Both the position numbers and the translations under genes were made by a program. Under the pieces are notes generated by a model that worked only from the letters and a program-made list of their open reading frames with translations, searched no databases and had not been told where the DNA came from. Below, piece after piece: positions 17,596-25,408 of a DNA stretch of 49,404 bases. Source of the stretch: Actinomycetota bacterium (lineage in GTDB: Bacteria > Actinomycetota > Acidimicrobiia > Acidimicrobiales > MedAcidi-G1); contig JABHCN010000053.1 of NCBI GenBank assembly GCA_018673475.1, positions 1-49,404 of the forward strand, read 5' to 3'. Within the stretch, counting starts at the first letter, position 1; each line of letters starts with the position of its first letter.

Positions 17596-20500
17596 ATGAC
17601 TGCCAGGTTCACCTTCACCTCATACGGCGCCGAGGCCACCGCCGCGCTCGCTCACGCCATAGCGACAGCCAAGGCCGGCGACCCGCTGGCACCGGTCACC
17701 GTTGTCGTGCCGTCGAACCTGGTGGGCGTGGCTGCACGCCGCTCACTGGCATCCGGACCCGGCGTGGGCCGAACCGTCGGGCTGGCCGCGGTGCGCTTCG
17801 AGACCCTGCTCGGCCTGGCCAGGCTGCTGGCCGGCACGGCCCTGGCCGACGACCAACGGCGCCGCGTCTCCGACCCAGTTGTGGGCGCCGCCGTGCGCAC
17901 CACCCTCGCAGACTCGGCCGACCTGCTCCGCCCCGTTGCACACCATCCGGCGACCGAACGGGCCCTGGTGCGGGTCCACCGCGAACTGAGAGAGCTGGAT
18001 GACACCGCACTCGAAGCCGTGGCCGCCACCGGTGCCCAGGCACACGAGGTAGTCAGGCTTCACCGCCTCATCCGGGACCGCCTTGCCGAACGGTTCATCG
18101 ACGAGGTCGACCTGCACATGGCAGCCGCCTCTATCGACCGGGCAGACCCCCTGCTCGACGAGCTGGGCGCCCTGATACTGCACGTACCGGGTCGGACCCC
18201 CGCCTCGGGCCTGGCGCTGCTGGCCGCCCTCGCCGACATCCGACCGCTGACAGTCATAACCGCACGCACGGGAAACGAGGCGGCCGACGAATCCGCCCGC
18301 CATCTGGTTGAGCGGCTGGGTGGTGCCTTCCCAGCCTCAGCGCCGACCCCGATGGAATCAGGTCTCGCCGTCCGCTCCGTAGCCGACCCCGACGAAGAGG
18401 CCAGGGTGGCCGTCCGCGAGGTCGTGGCCGCAGCCTCAAGCGACATCCCGTTCGCCCGGATGGCCATCGTCCATCCCGGCGGCGAGCGGTACGCCAGGCT
18501 CCTACATCAGCACCTCCGCTCAGCCGACGTGCCGTTCAACGGCGTAGCCGGCCGCCGCCTCGACGAGTCACTCTCCGGCCGTATCCTGCTTGCGCTGCTC
18601 GACCTCGACGACAACGACTTCTCACGGACAGCCGTCATGGCGCTCATCTCCTCTGGAGCGGTTCTGGGTGCCGACGGAACCGCCGTACCGACCACCGCAT
18701 GGGAGCGGCTTGCCCGCAACGCCGGGGTGGTCGCCGGAGCGGACCAGTGGCGGTCACGCCTCGGGCAGATGGTGGCCGACCAGGAACAACGCCGGGACGA
18801 CCTGACCTCACAGGGCGCCGAACCCGGGCGCATCGACGCTGTCGACAAGAAGATCAGCCAGGTCATGGACCTCCTCGATTTCATCGAGGAACTGATGACC
18901 AACGTGTGCATCGACCCAATGCCGTCCGACTGGCCCGGCCTGGCCGGCTGGGCCGCCGGCCTGCTCGACCGCTACCTGGGTTCGGCCGCCGATCGCACCA
19001 ACTGGCCCGACCACGAGATCGAAGCCCACACCCGGGTGCAGGACCTCCTCACCGGCCTCGCACGGCTGGCGTCCATCGAGCCACACCCCGGAGCGGCAGC
19101 CTTCCGCCGGGCTGTTGTCGACGGACTCGACCACGATCTCGACCGCGAGGGCCGCTTCGGCGACGGCGTTCTGGTCGGTGGGTTCGGTGTGGTCACCGGC
19201 CTCGACCTCGACAACATCGTCGTCGTGGGACTGGCCGAGGGCACCACACCCTCCCGGCGCCGCGACGACCCGCTGCTACCCGACTCGTCCCGCCACACCG
19301 CCGGCGGAGCGCTCATGGTGCGAACCGACCGCATGGCCGACCTTCACCACCGCGTGCTTGCCGCCCTCGCTGCCGCACGACACAGGCGCGTCCTCGTGTT
19401 TCCCCGGGGCGACCTGGGCCGCAAGAACGAGTGGGTGCCGTCACGGTGGCTCCTCGACCAGGTAGAAGCCAAGCTGGGTCTTCGGCCCTCACCCGCCGAA
19501 CTTGAGGGCCTCGACCAGCCGTGGTTCTCCACGTCGCCGTCGTTCGTGGGCTCCCTTGAACGCCTCACCTCCCCCGCCGACGAACAGGAGTACGCCCTCG
19601 CAGAGCTGCTACGTGAACGACACAGGGGCCTACCTGTCGACACCTCCGACCGTCGAACCACCGACACCGTCTTGAGCCGCGGCATCGACCTGTCCCGTGG
19701 CCGCCAGCAAGCCGTCCTGACCCGCTTCGACGGCAATCTGGCGGGTGCGGCCGTTCCCTCTCCGGCCGACAGCCGAACGGTGCTGTCAGCCACCCGACTC
19801 CAGTCCTGGGTGCGCTGCCCACAGGCCTACTTCATGGAGCATGTGCTTCGGGTCGGTGTGGCCCACGAACCACATGACGACGAGGGCATCACCGCTCTCG
19901 ACCGCGGCACCCTGGCCCACCAGGTGCTTGACCGCTTCATCGCCGAGAACCTCGACAGCGACAGCATCCCTGAACCCGATACAGCCTGGAGCAGGTCACA
20001 GAGGCAGCGGCTGGAGGAGATCTGCGACGAGGAGTTCACGCTTGCCGAGGCCCGGGGTCTCACCGGTCGTGCCCTCCTGTGGCGACGCGACTCCGAACGA
20101 CTGCGGCGATACATCCAATCGTTCCTCGTCGACGACCACGCCTGGCGCGCCCAGCACCTCACCACCCCGGTTGCAGTCGAGATGTCCTTCGGGCTGGACG
20201 GCAACGGGCCCCTGGTGCATGTGCTGCCAGACGGCCGCAGCCTCAGGTTCAGGGGCCGCATCGACCGGGTCGACCGCGGCGCCGATGGCACTATCCACGT
20301 AATCGACTACAAGACAGGCGGCAAGAGCTCCTACAAGAAGATCTCCGAGGCCACCCCCGACGACCACGGCCAGTACCTGCAGCTACCCATCTACGGCCTG
20401 GCAGCCAGGGCCGCTGTCGCCACGCCCGACACAGGGGTTCACGGCCAGTACTGGTTCGTCACCGATTCCGGAGCCCACATCGGCCACCCCCTGTCCGAGG

Positions 20501-20763
20501 CGGTGCTGACGCGCTTTGACACCGTGCTCACGACCATCATCGACGGCATCGAGAACGGCCTGTTCCCAGCGCGCCCCCCCAAGGACTCCAGGTACGGCAT
20601 CGGTTGCGACTACTGCGACCCCGACGGCATGGGTACCGGCCCCGTCACCACCTCCTGGCACAACAAACGCATCGACCCGGTGCTTGAGCCGTACCGCCGC
20701 CTCATCGGCGACCTCGACGAGGTCTCAGGCATCGTCATCAGCCTGGAGGACGACGATGCCTGA
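17596..20763 (+). CDS. AddB-like PD-(D/E)XK nuclease with inactive helicase domain
   Basis: 1055 residues, probable partner of the downstream helicase-nuclease in double-strand-break end resection. The first 700 residues resemble a UvrD/AddB helicase but lack a Walker A motif; the equivalent loop reads VVVPSNLVGVAARRSL. The C-terminal nuclease domain has GRIDRVD (D890), HVIDYKTGG (D904, K906) and QYLQLPIYGLA. Cysteines C741 (VRCPQAYF), C1004 and C1007 (GCDYCDPDG) match three of the four iron-sulfur ligands of AddB; the expected fourth is absent. The gene overlaps the next by eight bases. Actinobacterial AdnA/AdnB would be the alternative name, but AdnA keeps an ATP site. Confidence 0.82.
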   Translation: MTARFTFTSYGAEATAALAHAIATAKAGDPLAPVTVVVPSNLVGVAARRSLASGPGVGRTVGLAAVRFETLLGLARLLAGTALADDQRRRVSDPVVGAAVRTTLADSADLLRPVAHHPATERALVRVHRELRELDDTALEAVAATGAQAHEVVRLHRLIRDRLAERFIDEVDLHMAAASIDRADPLLDELGALILHVPGRTPASGLALLAALADIRPLTVITARTGNEAADESARHLVERLGGAFPASAPTPMESGLAVRSVADPDEEARVAVREVVAAASSDIPFARMAIVHPGGERYARLLHQHLRSADVPFNGVAGRRLDESLSGRILLALLDLDDNDFSRTAVMALISSGAVLGADGTAVPTTAWERLARNAGVVAGADQWRSRLGQMVADQEQRRDDLTSQGAEPGRIDAVDKKISQVMDLLDFIEELMTNVCIDPMPSDWPGLAGWAAGLLDRYLGSAADRTNWPDHEIEAHTRVQDLLTGLARLASIEPHPGAAAFRRAVVDGLDHDLDREGRFGDGVLVGGFGVVTGLDLDNIVVVGLAEGTTPSRRRDDPLLPDSSRHTAGGALMVRTDRMADLHHRVLAALAAARHRRVLVFPRGDLGRKNEWVPSRWLLDQVEAKLGLRPSPAELEGLDQPWFSTSPSFVGSLERLTSPADEQEYALAELLRERHRGLPVDTSDRRTTDTVLSRGIDLSRGRQQAVLTRFDGNLAGAAVPSPADSRTVLSATRLQSWVRCPQAYFMEHVLRVGVAHEPHDDEGITALDRGTLAHQVLDRFIAENLDSDSIPEPDTAWSRSQRQRLEEICDEEFTLAEARGLTGRALLWRRDSERLRRYIQSFLVDDHAWRAQHLTTPVAVEMSFGLDGNGPLVHVLPDGRSLRFRGRIDRVDRGADGTIHVIDYKTGGKSSYKKISEATPDDHGQYLQLPIYGLAARAAVATPDTGVHGQYWFVTDSGAHIGHPLSEAVLTRFDTVLTTIIDGIENGLFPARPPKDSRYGIGCDYCDPDGMGTGPVTTSWHNKRIDPVLEPYRRLIGDLDEVSGIVISLEDDDA

Positions 20764-23700
20764 GACCTCCGACCAGGCGGCACGCATCCGCATCGGCACC
20801 GACCTGGGGTCCACCCTGTTCGTCGAGGCCGGAGCCGGAACCGGCAAGACCAGCGCCCTCGTGAACCGGATAGTGGAACTGGTCGTAAGCGGGGTACCCA
20901 TGGAACACATCGCCGCCATCACCTTCACCGACCGGGCTGCGACCGAACTTCGCGACCGGGTGCGGCGCAGGCTGGAACACCTGGCCGACGAAGATCCCCA
21001 TGCCGGAGTGGCGGCCGCAGCCCTCGTCGAGCTGGACGGTGCCGCCCTGTGCACGCTGCACGCCTTCGCCCAGCGGATACTCATCGAACACCCGATAGAG
21101 GCCGGCCTACCCCCTGCTGTCGAGGTCATGGACGAGGTCTCGTCGCTGGTCGACTTCGATGAGCGGTGGGACTCGCTCGTGCACACGCTGCTGAGCGACC
21201 AGGGCATGGCGTTCACGATGCTCGCAGGGCTGGAGTTGGGCATCTCGCTCGATCACATCCGCCGGCTTGCCGTTCGCTTCGACGAGAACTGGGATCAGGT
21301 CGAGGAACGACTGGTTGCAACCCCCGACCCGCTACCCGTCGACGTGCTCGCCATCATCGATTCCCTGCGACCGCTCGTCGACCTCGGCGACCACTGCGTC
21401 GAAGCCGACGACAAGATGGCCATCCAGCTGGAAATGGTCGAGGCCTACGCCGACGAACTGGCAGCGGTAGCCCACGACCCCCTGTCGGTAATCCGTGTGC
21501 TGGGAGACCGCAAGGTGGTGTCCAACAGCACCAGACTCGGCAACCAGAAGAACTGGGCCGGTGCCGTCCCCATCGGCGATGTGCGAGACCAGATGCAGGA
21601 CGCCCGTGCCCTCCTCGATGCAGAGGTGGCCCACCTGACCGACCAGGTGATCGACAGGATCGTCTCGGTCGTGGGTGCCGCTGCCGTTGCTGCGGCCTCA
21701 CGCCGCCAGAGGCAGGGACAGCTCAGCTTCCATGACCTGCTCGTGCTTGCACGGCGCTCGCTCACAAACAAGGCGACCGGCCCAGGCGTGCGCACCGCCC
21801 TCAATGACCGCTACCGCCACCTCCTGCTCGATGAGTTCCAGGACACCGACCCGATCCAGATCGAGCTGACTGCGCTCATTGCCGACCCCGACACCATGAC
21901 CGACGACTGGCGCCAGCTTCGACCGCCTCCAGGGTCTCTGTTCTTCGTGGGTGATCCCAAGCAGTCCATCTACGGTTTCCGCCGGGCCGACATTGCCCTC
22001 TACCTCGATGCCCAGCAGGCATTCGGCGACGAAGGAGTCCGGCTGGAGCAGAACTTCCGGACCACGGGCCCCATCGTCGCCTGGGTGAACAATGTGTTCT
22101 CACGGCTCATCGCCGAGGAACCCCACGCTCAACCCGAGTACGCACCGCTCACCTCGACCCGACCCGCAGCAACGGTCGGTCCCGCCGTCACGCTGCTCGG
22201 CTTCGACTCCGACCACAAGCGCACTGCAGCCCAACTCCAGCTCGACGACATCACCGATGTGGTCGCAGCCGTCACCACTGCCCTGGCCGACGGCTGGACC
22301 GTGTGGCGGGCCGCACCGGACCCCAACGGCGGACCACCGATCGAGGGCTGGCATCCCTGCACCCCGGGCGACATCGCCATCCTGGTGCGCAGCCGAAAGC
22401 CGGTAGCGGACCTTGCGGCAGCGCTGGCCGAGGCCCGGGTACCCCACCGCATCGAAGCAGGCACCAACCCGTGGGCGGCCGACGAGGTACGCGACATCCT
22501 CATGGCGCTGCAGGCCATAGACGACCCGACCGACGAACTGGCCCTCGTCACGGCCCTGCGGTCACCCCTCTTCGGCTGCGGCGACGACGACCTCCTGGCA
22601 TTCCACCTCGGTGGCGGCAACTGGGACCACCAGCAGCCCGGCACGACCGGCCTTCCGGCAGACCACGCGGTTGTCTCAGGCATGGCCTGGATGGCGTACA
22701 TGCACACCCAACGTCCCTGGACCGGTGCCGCCAGCCTGGTCGAGCAGGTCGTACGTGACCGCAGGGCAATGGAACTGGCTCTCTGCGGACACCGCCCACG
22801 AGATGCCTGGCGACGGATACGCACCTTCCTCGACACGGCCCGTTCGTACGGTGAGGCCCGCGGAGGTGACCTGCGATCCTTCCTGGCCTGGTGCAGGCTG
22901 CACACCGCCGACGACGTTCGCGTCGACGAGGTGATCCCCCCGGAGCCCGACGACGATGCCGTGCGCATCCTCACCACGCATGCTGCCAAGGGTCTCGAGT
23001 TTCCGATCTGTGTGCTGTCGGACCTCGGAGGGAGGCGACCAACCGGCGGCCACACAGTTACGTTTCCGGGTGCCGTTGGCGCAGGCGCCGCCGAGGGGGC
23101 AGCAGTTGCCGTGGCCTTCAAGAAGGACCTCACCAACTCGGCCCACCGGGCGCACTCCGGGTCGGCGCTCCGGCTCGAGCACCTGGAACGGCTACGCCTT
23201 CTCTACGTGGGCGCCACCCGCGCACGCGACCACCTGATCGTCTCACTCCACCGCAGCACACCCAAGGCAGATCCGGAGCATCCGGTCAACGTGACATCGG
23301 CCGAGGTCCTCCACGCCGCGACTGCTGCAACCGACCCGACCGACACTGTCGCCCATCTCAAGCCGACCACCCGCGATCTGTCAATGCCGCCTGCACCCGA
23401 GACCGCCCCGCTGCCCACCCCTGACGAGTGGCGCGCCGACGCCGACAGAATCAGATCCCACGGTGCCCGCCGGCGCACGGTGGCCGCCACAACCATCGCT
23501 GTCGAGGCATCACCCGTGGTGGACGAGGAGACCGAACGGGCACGCCAGGGAGAAGCCGGACGCCACGGCACCGGCGTGGGTCGGGCCGTGCACGCTGCCC
23601 TCGAGATCGTCGACATGGCATCCACCGGCGAGCCCGAGGCCCGACACGCAGCCGCCGCCGAAGACGTCGACCCCGACCTGGTCGCATCCATGGTCGCCGC

Positions 23701-24085
23701 CGCACTGGCCTCACCATCGGTTGTCAAAGCCTCGACGTCCGAGCACTGGCGGGAACTCTTCGTCGCTGCGCCACTGTCAACCGACCTGTTGCTCGAGGGA
23801 TACATCGACCTCGCCTACCAGACCGATTCGGGTCTGGTCGTGATCGACTACAAGACGGACTCCTGGAACGACGAGCAGGACCTGTCCACCAAGGTCGCCC
23901 GCTACCGCCTGCAGGGGGCCGCCTACGCCCTCGCCCTCCAGAAGGCCACCGGCACCCGGGTAGAGCGCATGACCTTCTGCTTCCTGGGAAACGGCCCTGC
24001 CGTAGAACGTGACATCGCTGACCTAGGTGCCGCCATGACCGAGGTTGAGGTCTGGGCCGAGGCAGCTACTTCGGAGGAAACCTGA
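20756..24085 (+). CDS. AddA/RecB-like UvrD-family helicase-nuclease
   Basis: 1109 residues. Superfamily 1A helicase motifs are complete: Walker A AGAGTGKTSA (G26-T32), motif Ia ITFTDRAATELRDRVRRRL, Walker B LLLDEFQDTDP (D359, E360), motif III VGDPKQSIYGFRRADI, motif V ILTTHAAKGLEFPICVLSDL and motif VI LLYVGATRARDHL. The C-terminal PD-(D/E)XK nuclease has GTGVGRAVHAALE, EGYIDLAYQ and VIDYKTDSW (D1031, K1033). With the AddB-like protein it should form an end-resecting complex for recombination repair. The start at 20756 lies inside the upstream gene (ATG overlapping by eight bases), implying coupled translation. Its 3' end overlaps the opposing SDR gene by 20 bases. Confidence 0.92.
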   Translation: MPETSDQAARIRIGTDLGSTLFVEAGAGTGKTSALVNRIVELVVSGVPMEHIAAITFTDRAATELRDRVRRRLEHLADEDPHAGVAAAALVELDGAALCTLHAFAQRILIEHPIEAGLPPAVEVMDEVSSLVDFDERWDSLVHTLLSDQGMAFTMLAGLELGISLDHIRRLAVRFDENWDQVEERLVATPDPLPVDVLAIIDSLRPLVDLGDHCVEADDKMAIQLEMVEAYADELAAVAHDPLSVIRVLGDRKVVSNSTRLGNQKNWAGAVPIGDVRDQMQDARALLDAEVAHLTDQVIDRIVSVVGAAAVAAASRRQRQGQLSFHDLLVLARRSLTNKATGPGVRTALNDRYRHLLLDEFQDTDPIQIELTALIADPDTMTDDWRQLRPPPGSLFFVGDPKQSIYGFRRADIALYLDAQQAFGDEGVRLEQNFRTTGPIVAWVNNVFSRLIAEEPHAQPEYAPLTSTRPAATVGPAVTLLGFDSDHKRTAAQLQLDDITDVVAAVTTALADGWTVWRAAPDPNGGPPIEGWHPCTPGDIAILVRSRKPVADLAAALAEARVPHRIEAGTNPWAADEVRDILMALQAIDDPTDELALVTALRSPLFGCGDDDLLAFHLGGGNWDHQQPGTTGLPADHAVVSGMAWMAYMHTQRPWTGAASLVEQVVRDRRAMELALCGHRPRDAWRRIRTFLDTARSYGEARGGDLRSFLAWCRLHTADDVRVDEVIPPEPDDDAVRILTTHAAKGLEFPICVLSDLGGRRPTGGHTVTFPGAVGAGAAEGAAVAVAFKKDLTNSAHRAHSGSALRLEHLERLRLLYVGATRARDHLIVSLHRSTPKADPEHPVNVTSAEVLHAATAATDPTDTVAHLKPTTRDLSMPPAPETAPLPTPDEWRADADRIRSHGARRRTVAATTIAVEASPVVDEETERARQGEAGRHGTGVGRAVHAALEIVDMASTGEPEARHAAAAEDVDPDLVASMVAAALASPSVVKASTSEHWRELFVAAPLSTDLLLEGYIDLAYQTDSGLVVIDYKTDSWNDEQDLSTKVARYRLQGAAYALALQKATGTRVERMTFCFLGNGPAVERDIADLGAAMTEVEVWAEAATSEET

Positions 24086-24833
24086 GGGCCCCGTCGAGCC
24101 TGATGACCTCACCGTTCAGATAGGGGTTCTCGACAATGTGGCCCACGAGAGCGGCGAACTCGTCAGGTTCGCCCATTCGCCTCGGAAACGGAATCGTCGA
24201 CACCAGCTTCTCCTGCATCTCCTCTGGCATCGACCTCATCAGCGGCGTTCCCATTGTCCCCGGGGCGATGGTGTTGATGCGTATCCCCATTGGTGAGAGA
24301 TCGCGCGCCACAGGGAGGGTCATGCCGATAATCCCGGCCTTGGCCGAGCCATATGCGACCTGACCGGTCTGGCCCTCGAGTCCGGCGATGGACGCTGTGT
24401 TGATGAACACTCCGCGCTGTCCATGCTCATCGGGCTCGTTGCCGGCCATGACCACGGCGGCCAGCCGCACAACGTTGAACGTGCCAACGATGTTGAGGTT
24501 GATCGTGCGCTGAAAGAGGTCCAGGTCGTGAGGGGTGCCATCACGGTTCACGGTGCGGCCGGCAACCCCGGCGCCGTGCACGATCGCCACAGCAGAGAGT
24601 TCGCCGAGGCCGGTGGCCACCTCTACGGCCTCTCCCACGGAGGTCTCGCTGAGAACGTCACCAGCCACCGCCAACACGGTGTCGCCCAACTCGTCAGCCA
24701 ACCTGCGGGCACGATCTGCCGCCGCATCGAAGATCACCACCGATGCTCCAGCGGCAGCAAACAGCCGGACCACGGCCTCGCCCAGACCCCCTGCCCCACC
24801 GGTTACAAGGGTGGATCGGCCGTTCAGATTCAT
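24066..24833 (-). CDS. SDR, 3-hydroxyacyl-CoA dehydrogenase type 2-like
   Basis: 255 residues. NAD(P)-binding TGGAGGLGEA at the N-terminus, GDVLSE, the catalytic Ser/Tyr/Lys in NTASIAGLEGQTGQVAYGSA followed by KAG, and RINTIAPGTMGTPL. The pattern and length match bacterial relatives of HSD17B10, which oxidise 3-hydroxyacyl-CoA in beta-oxidation; steroid or branched-chain acyl-CoA substrates are also possible. The start at 24833 has GGGAG six bases upstream and excludes a non-homologous 26-residue extension. It overlaps the AddA-like gene tail to tail by 20 bases. A possible -10 (TACGTT, 24873-24868) lies further upstream. Confidence 0.9.
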   Translation of the reverse strand: MNLNGRSTLVTGGAGGLGEAVVRLFAAAGASVVIFDAAADRARRLADELGDTVLAVAGDVLSETSVGEAVEVATGLGELSAVAIVHGAGVAGRTVNRDGTPHDLDLFQRTINLNIVGTFNVVRLAAVVMAGNEPDEHGQRGVFINTASIAGLEGQTGQVAYGSAKAGIIGMTLPVARDLSPMGIRINTIAPGTMGTPLMRSMPEEMQEKLVSTIPFPRRMGEPDEFAALVGHIVENPYLNGEVIRLDGALRFPPK

Positions 24834-24913
24834 CTGATAACTCCCGTTCGAGGTTGAAACAGTTTTGAACGTAACGGCCCAGGAGGGTGGGAGTCGCCTT
24901 CGGAGCGGCAATC

Positions 24914-25372
24914 ATGTGCGACATGGTCCAAATGAATGACGACACCAAGCAGGCTCTGCTGCTGTTCAACCGGCGCGCAGCCGCAGCCGAGGCCGTAGTG
25001 GAAACGGCGCGCCGCCTGAAGAAGGCGGCCGCTGCCAAGGATGAGGCGGCCGATGCACTCAAGGCCGCGCAGGACGGCGGCGGCGGGGCCGAGGTGGTGG
25101 CCGAGGCCGAGGCGGCATGGCGCGCAGCCGTTGAGACCTGGCAGATGATCCGAGACGGCAGGGAGCCGGAACCCGAGGAAGAGGCACCGGCCGAGGAAGA
25201 AGCCGCCGCCGAGCCCGAGGCCGCCGGTGACGACGAGGCACCGGCCGAAGAAGAACCCGAGCCCGAGGCCGCCGGTGACGACGAGGCACCGGCCGAAGAA
25301 GAACCCGAGCCCGAGGCCGCTGGTGACGACGAGGCGCCGGCCGAGGAAGAACCCGAGCCCGAAGCATCCTGA
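24914..25372 (+). CDS. small acidic repeat protein, unknown function
   Basis: 152 residues. Residues 1-75 are Ala/Lys/Glu-rich and probably helical (RRAAAAEAVVETARRLKKAA), ending in an amphipathic segment EAAWRAAVETWQMIRDG. The remainder is a tail of Glu, Pro, Ala and Asp with three tandem 16-residue units of the type EAAGDDEAPAEEEPEP. No signal peptide, membrane helix or cysteine cluster. The ATG at 24914 has GGAG eight bases upstream; two in-frame ATGs follow at 24923 and 24932. It sits between a divergent SDR and the FadD3-like gene. I do not recognise it. The long open frame antisense to the repeats is an artefact of composition. Confidence 0.65.
   Translation: MCDMVQMNDDTKQALLLFNRRAAAAEAVVETARRLKKAAAAKDEAADALKAAQDGGGGAEVVAEAEAAWRAAVETWQMIRDGREPEPEEEAPAEEEAAAEPEAAGDDEAPAEEEPEPEAAGDDEAPAEEEPEPEAAGDDEAPAEEEPEPEAS
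25213..25356 (+). repeat. three tandem 48-bp repeats inside the acidic protein gene
   Basis: Units 25213-25260, 25261-25308 and 25309-25356. The first two are identical; the third differs at three positions, all synonymous. A degenerate half unit precedes the array. The 48-bp period keeps the reading frame and codes for 16 residues. Confidence 0.9.
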
Positions 25373-25395
25373 GGGCAGCAGGTGGGTCCCGAAAG

Positions 25396-25401
25396 TAGGG
25401 T
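25396..25401 (+). promoter_or_regulatory. leaderless -10 box (TAGGGT) of the FadD3-like gene
   Basis: TAGGGT ends seven bases before the GTG at 25409, favouring that start over the GTG at 25382 and suggesting separate transcription from the acidic protein gene. Confidence 0.45.
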
Positions 25402-25408
25402 CCGGCCC

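Noticed and set aside
22129..23136. Antisense open frame inside the AddA-like gene
   Set aside because: Arg/Ser-rich translation without domains, fully within a gene with complete helicase motifs.
17596..24085. Anti-phage defence system
   Set aside because: The helicase-nuclease pair fits AddAB/AdnAB-type repair enzymes, there are no other defence genes around, and the setting is housekeeping.
25213..25356. CRISPR-like array
   Set aside because: The 48-bp units are contiguous without spacers, stay in frame and encode an acidic protein tail.
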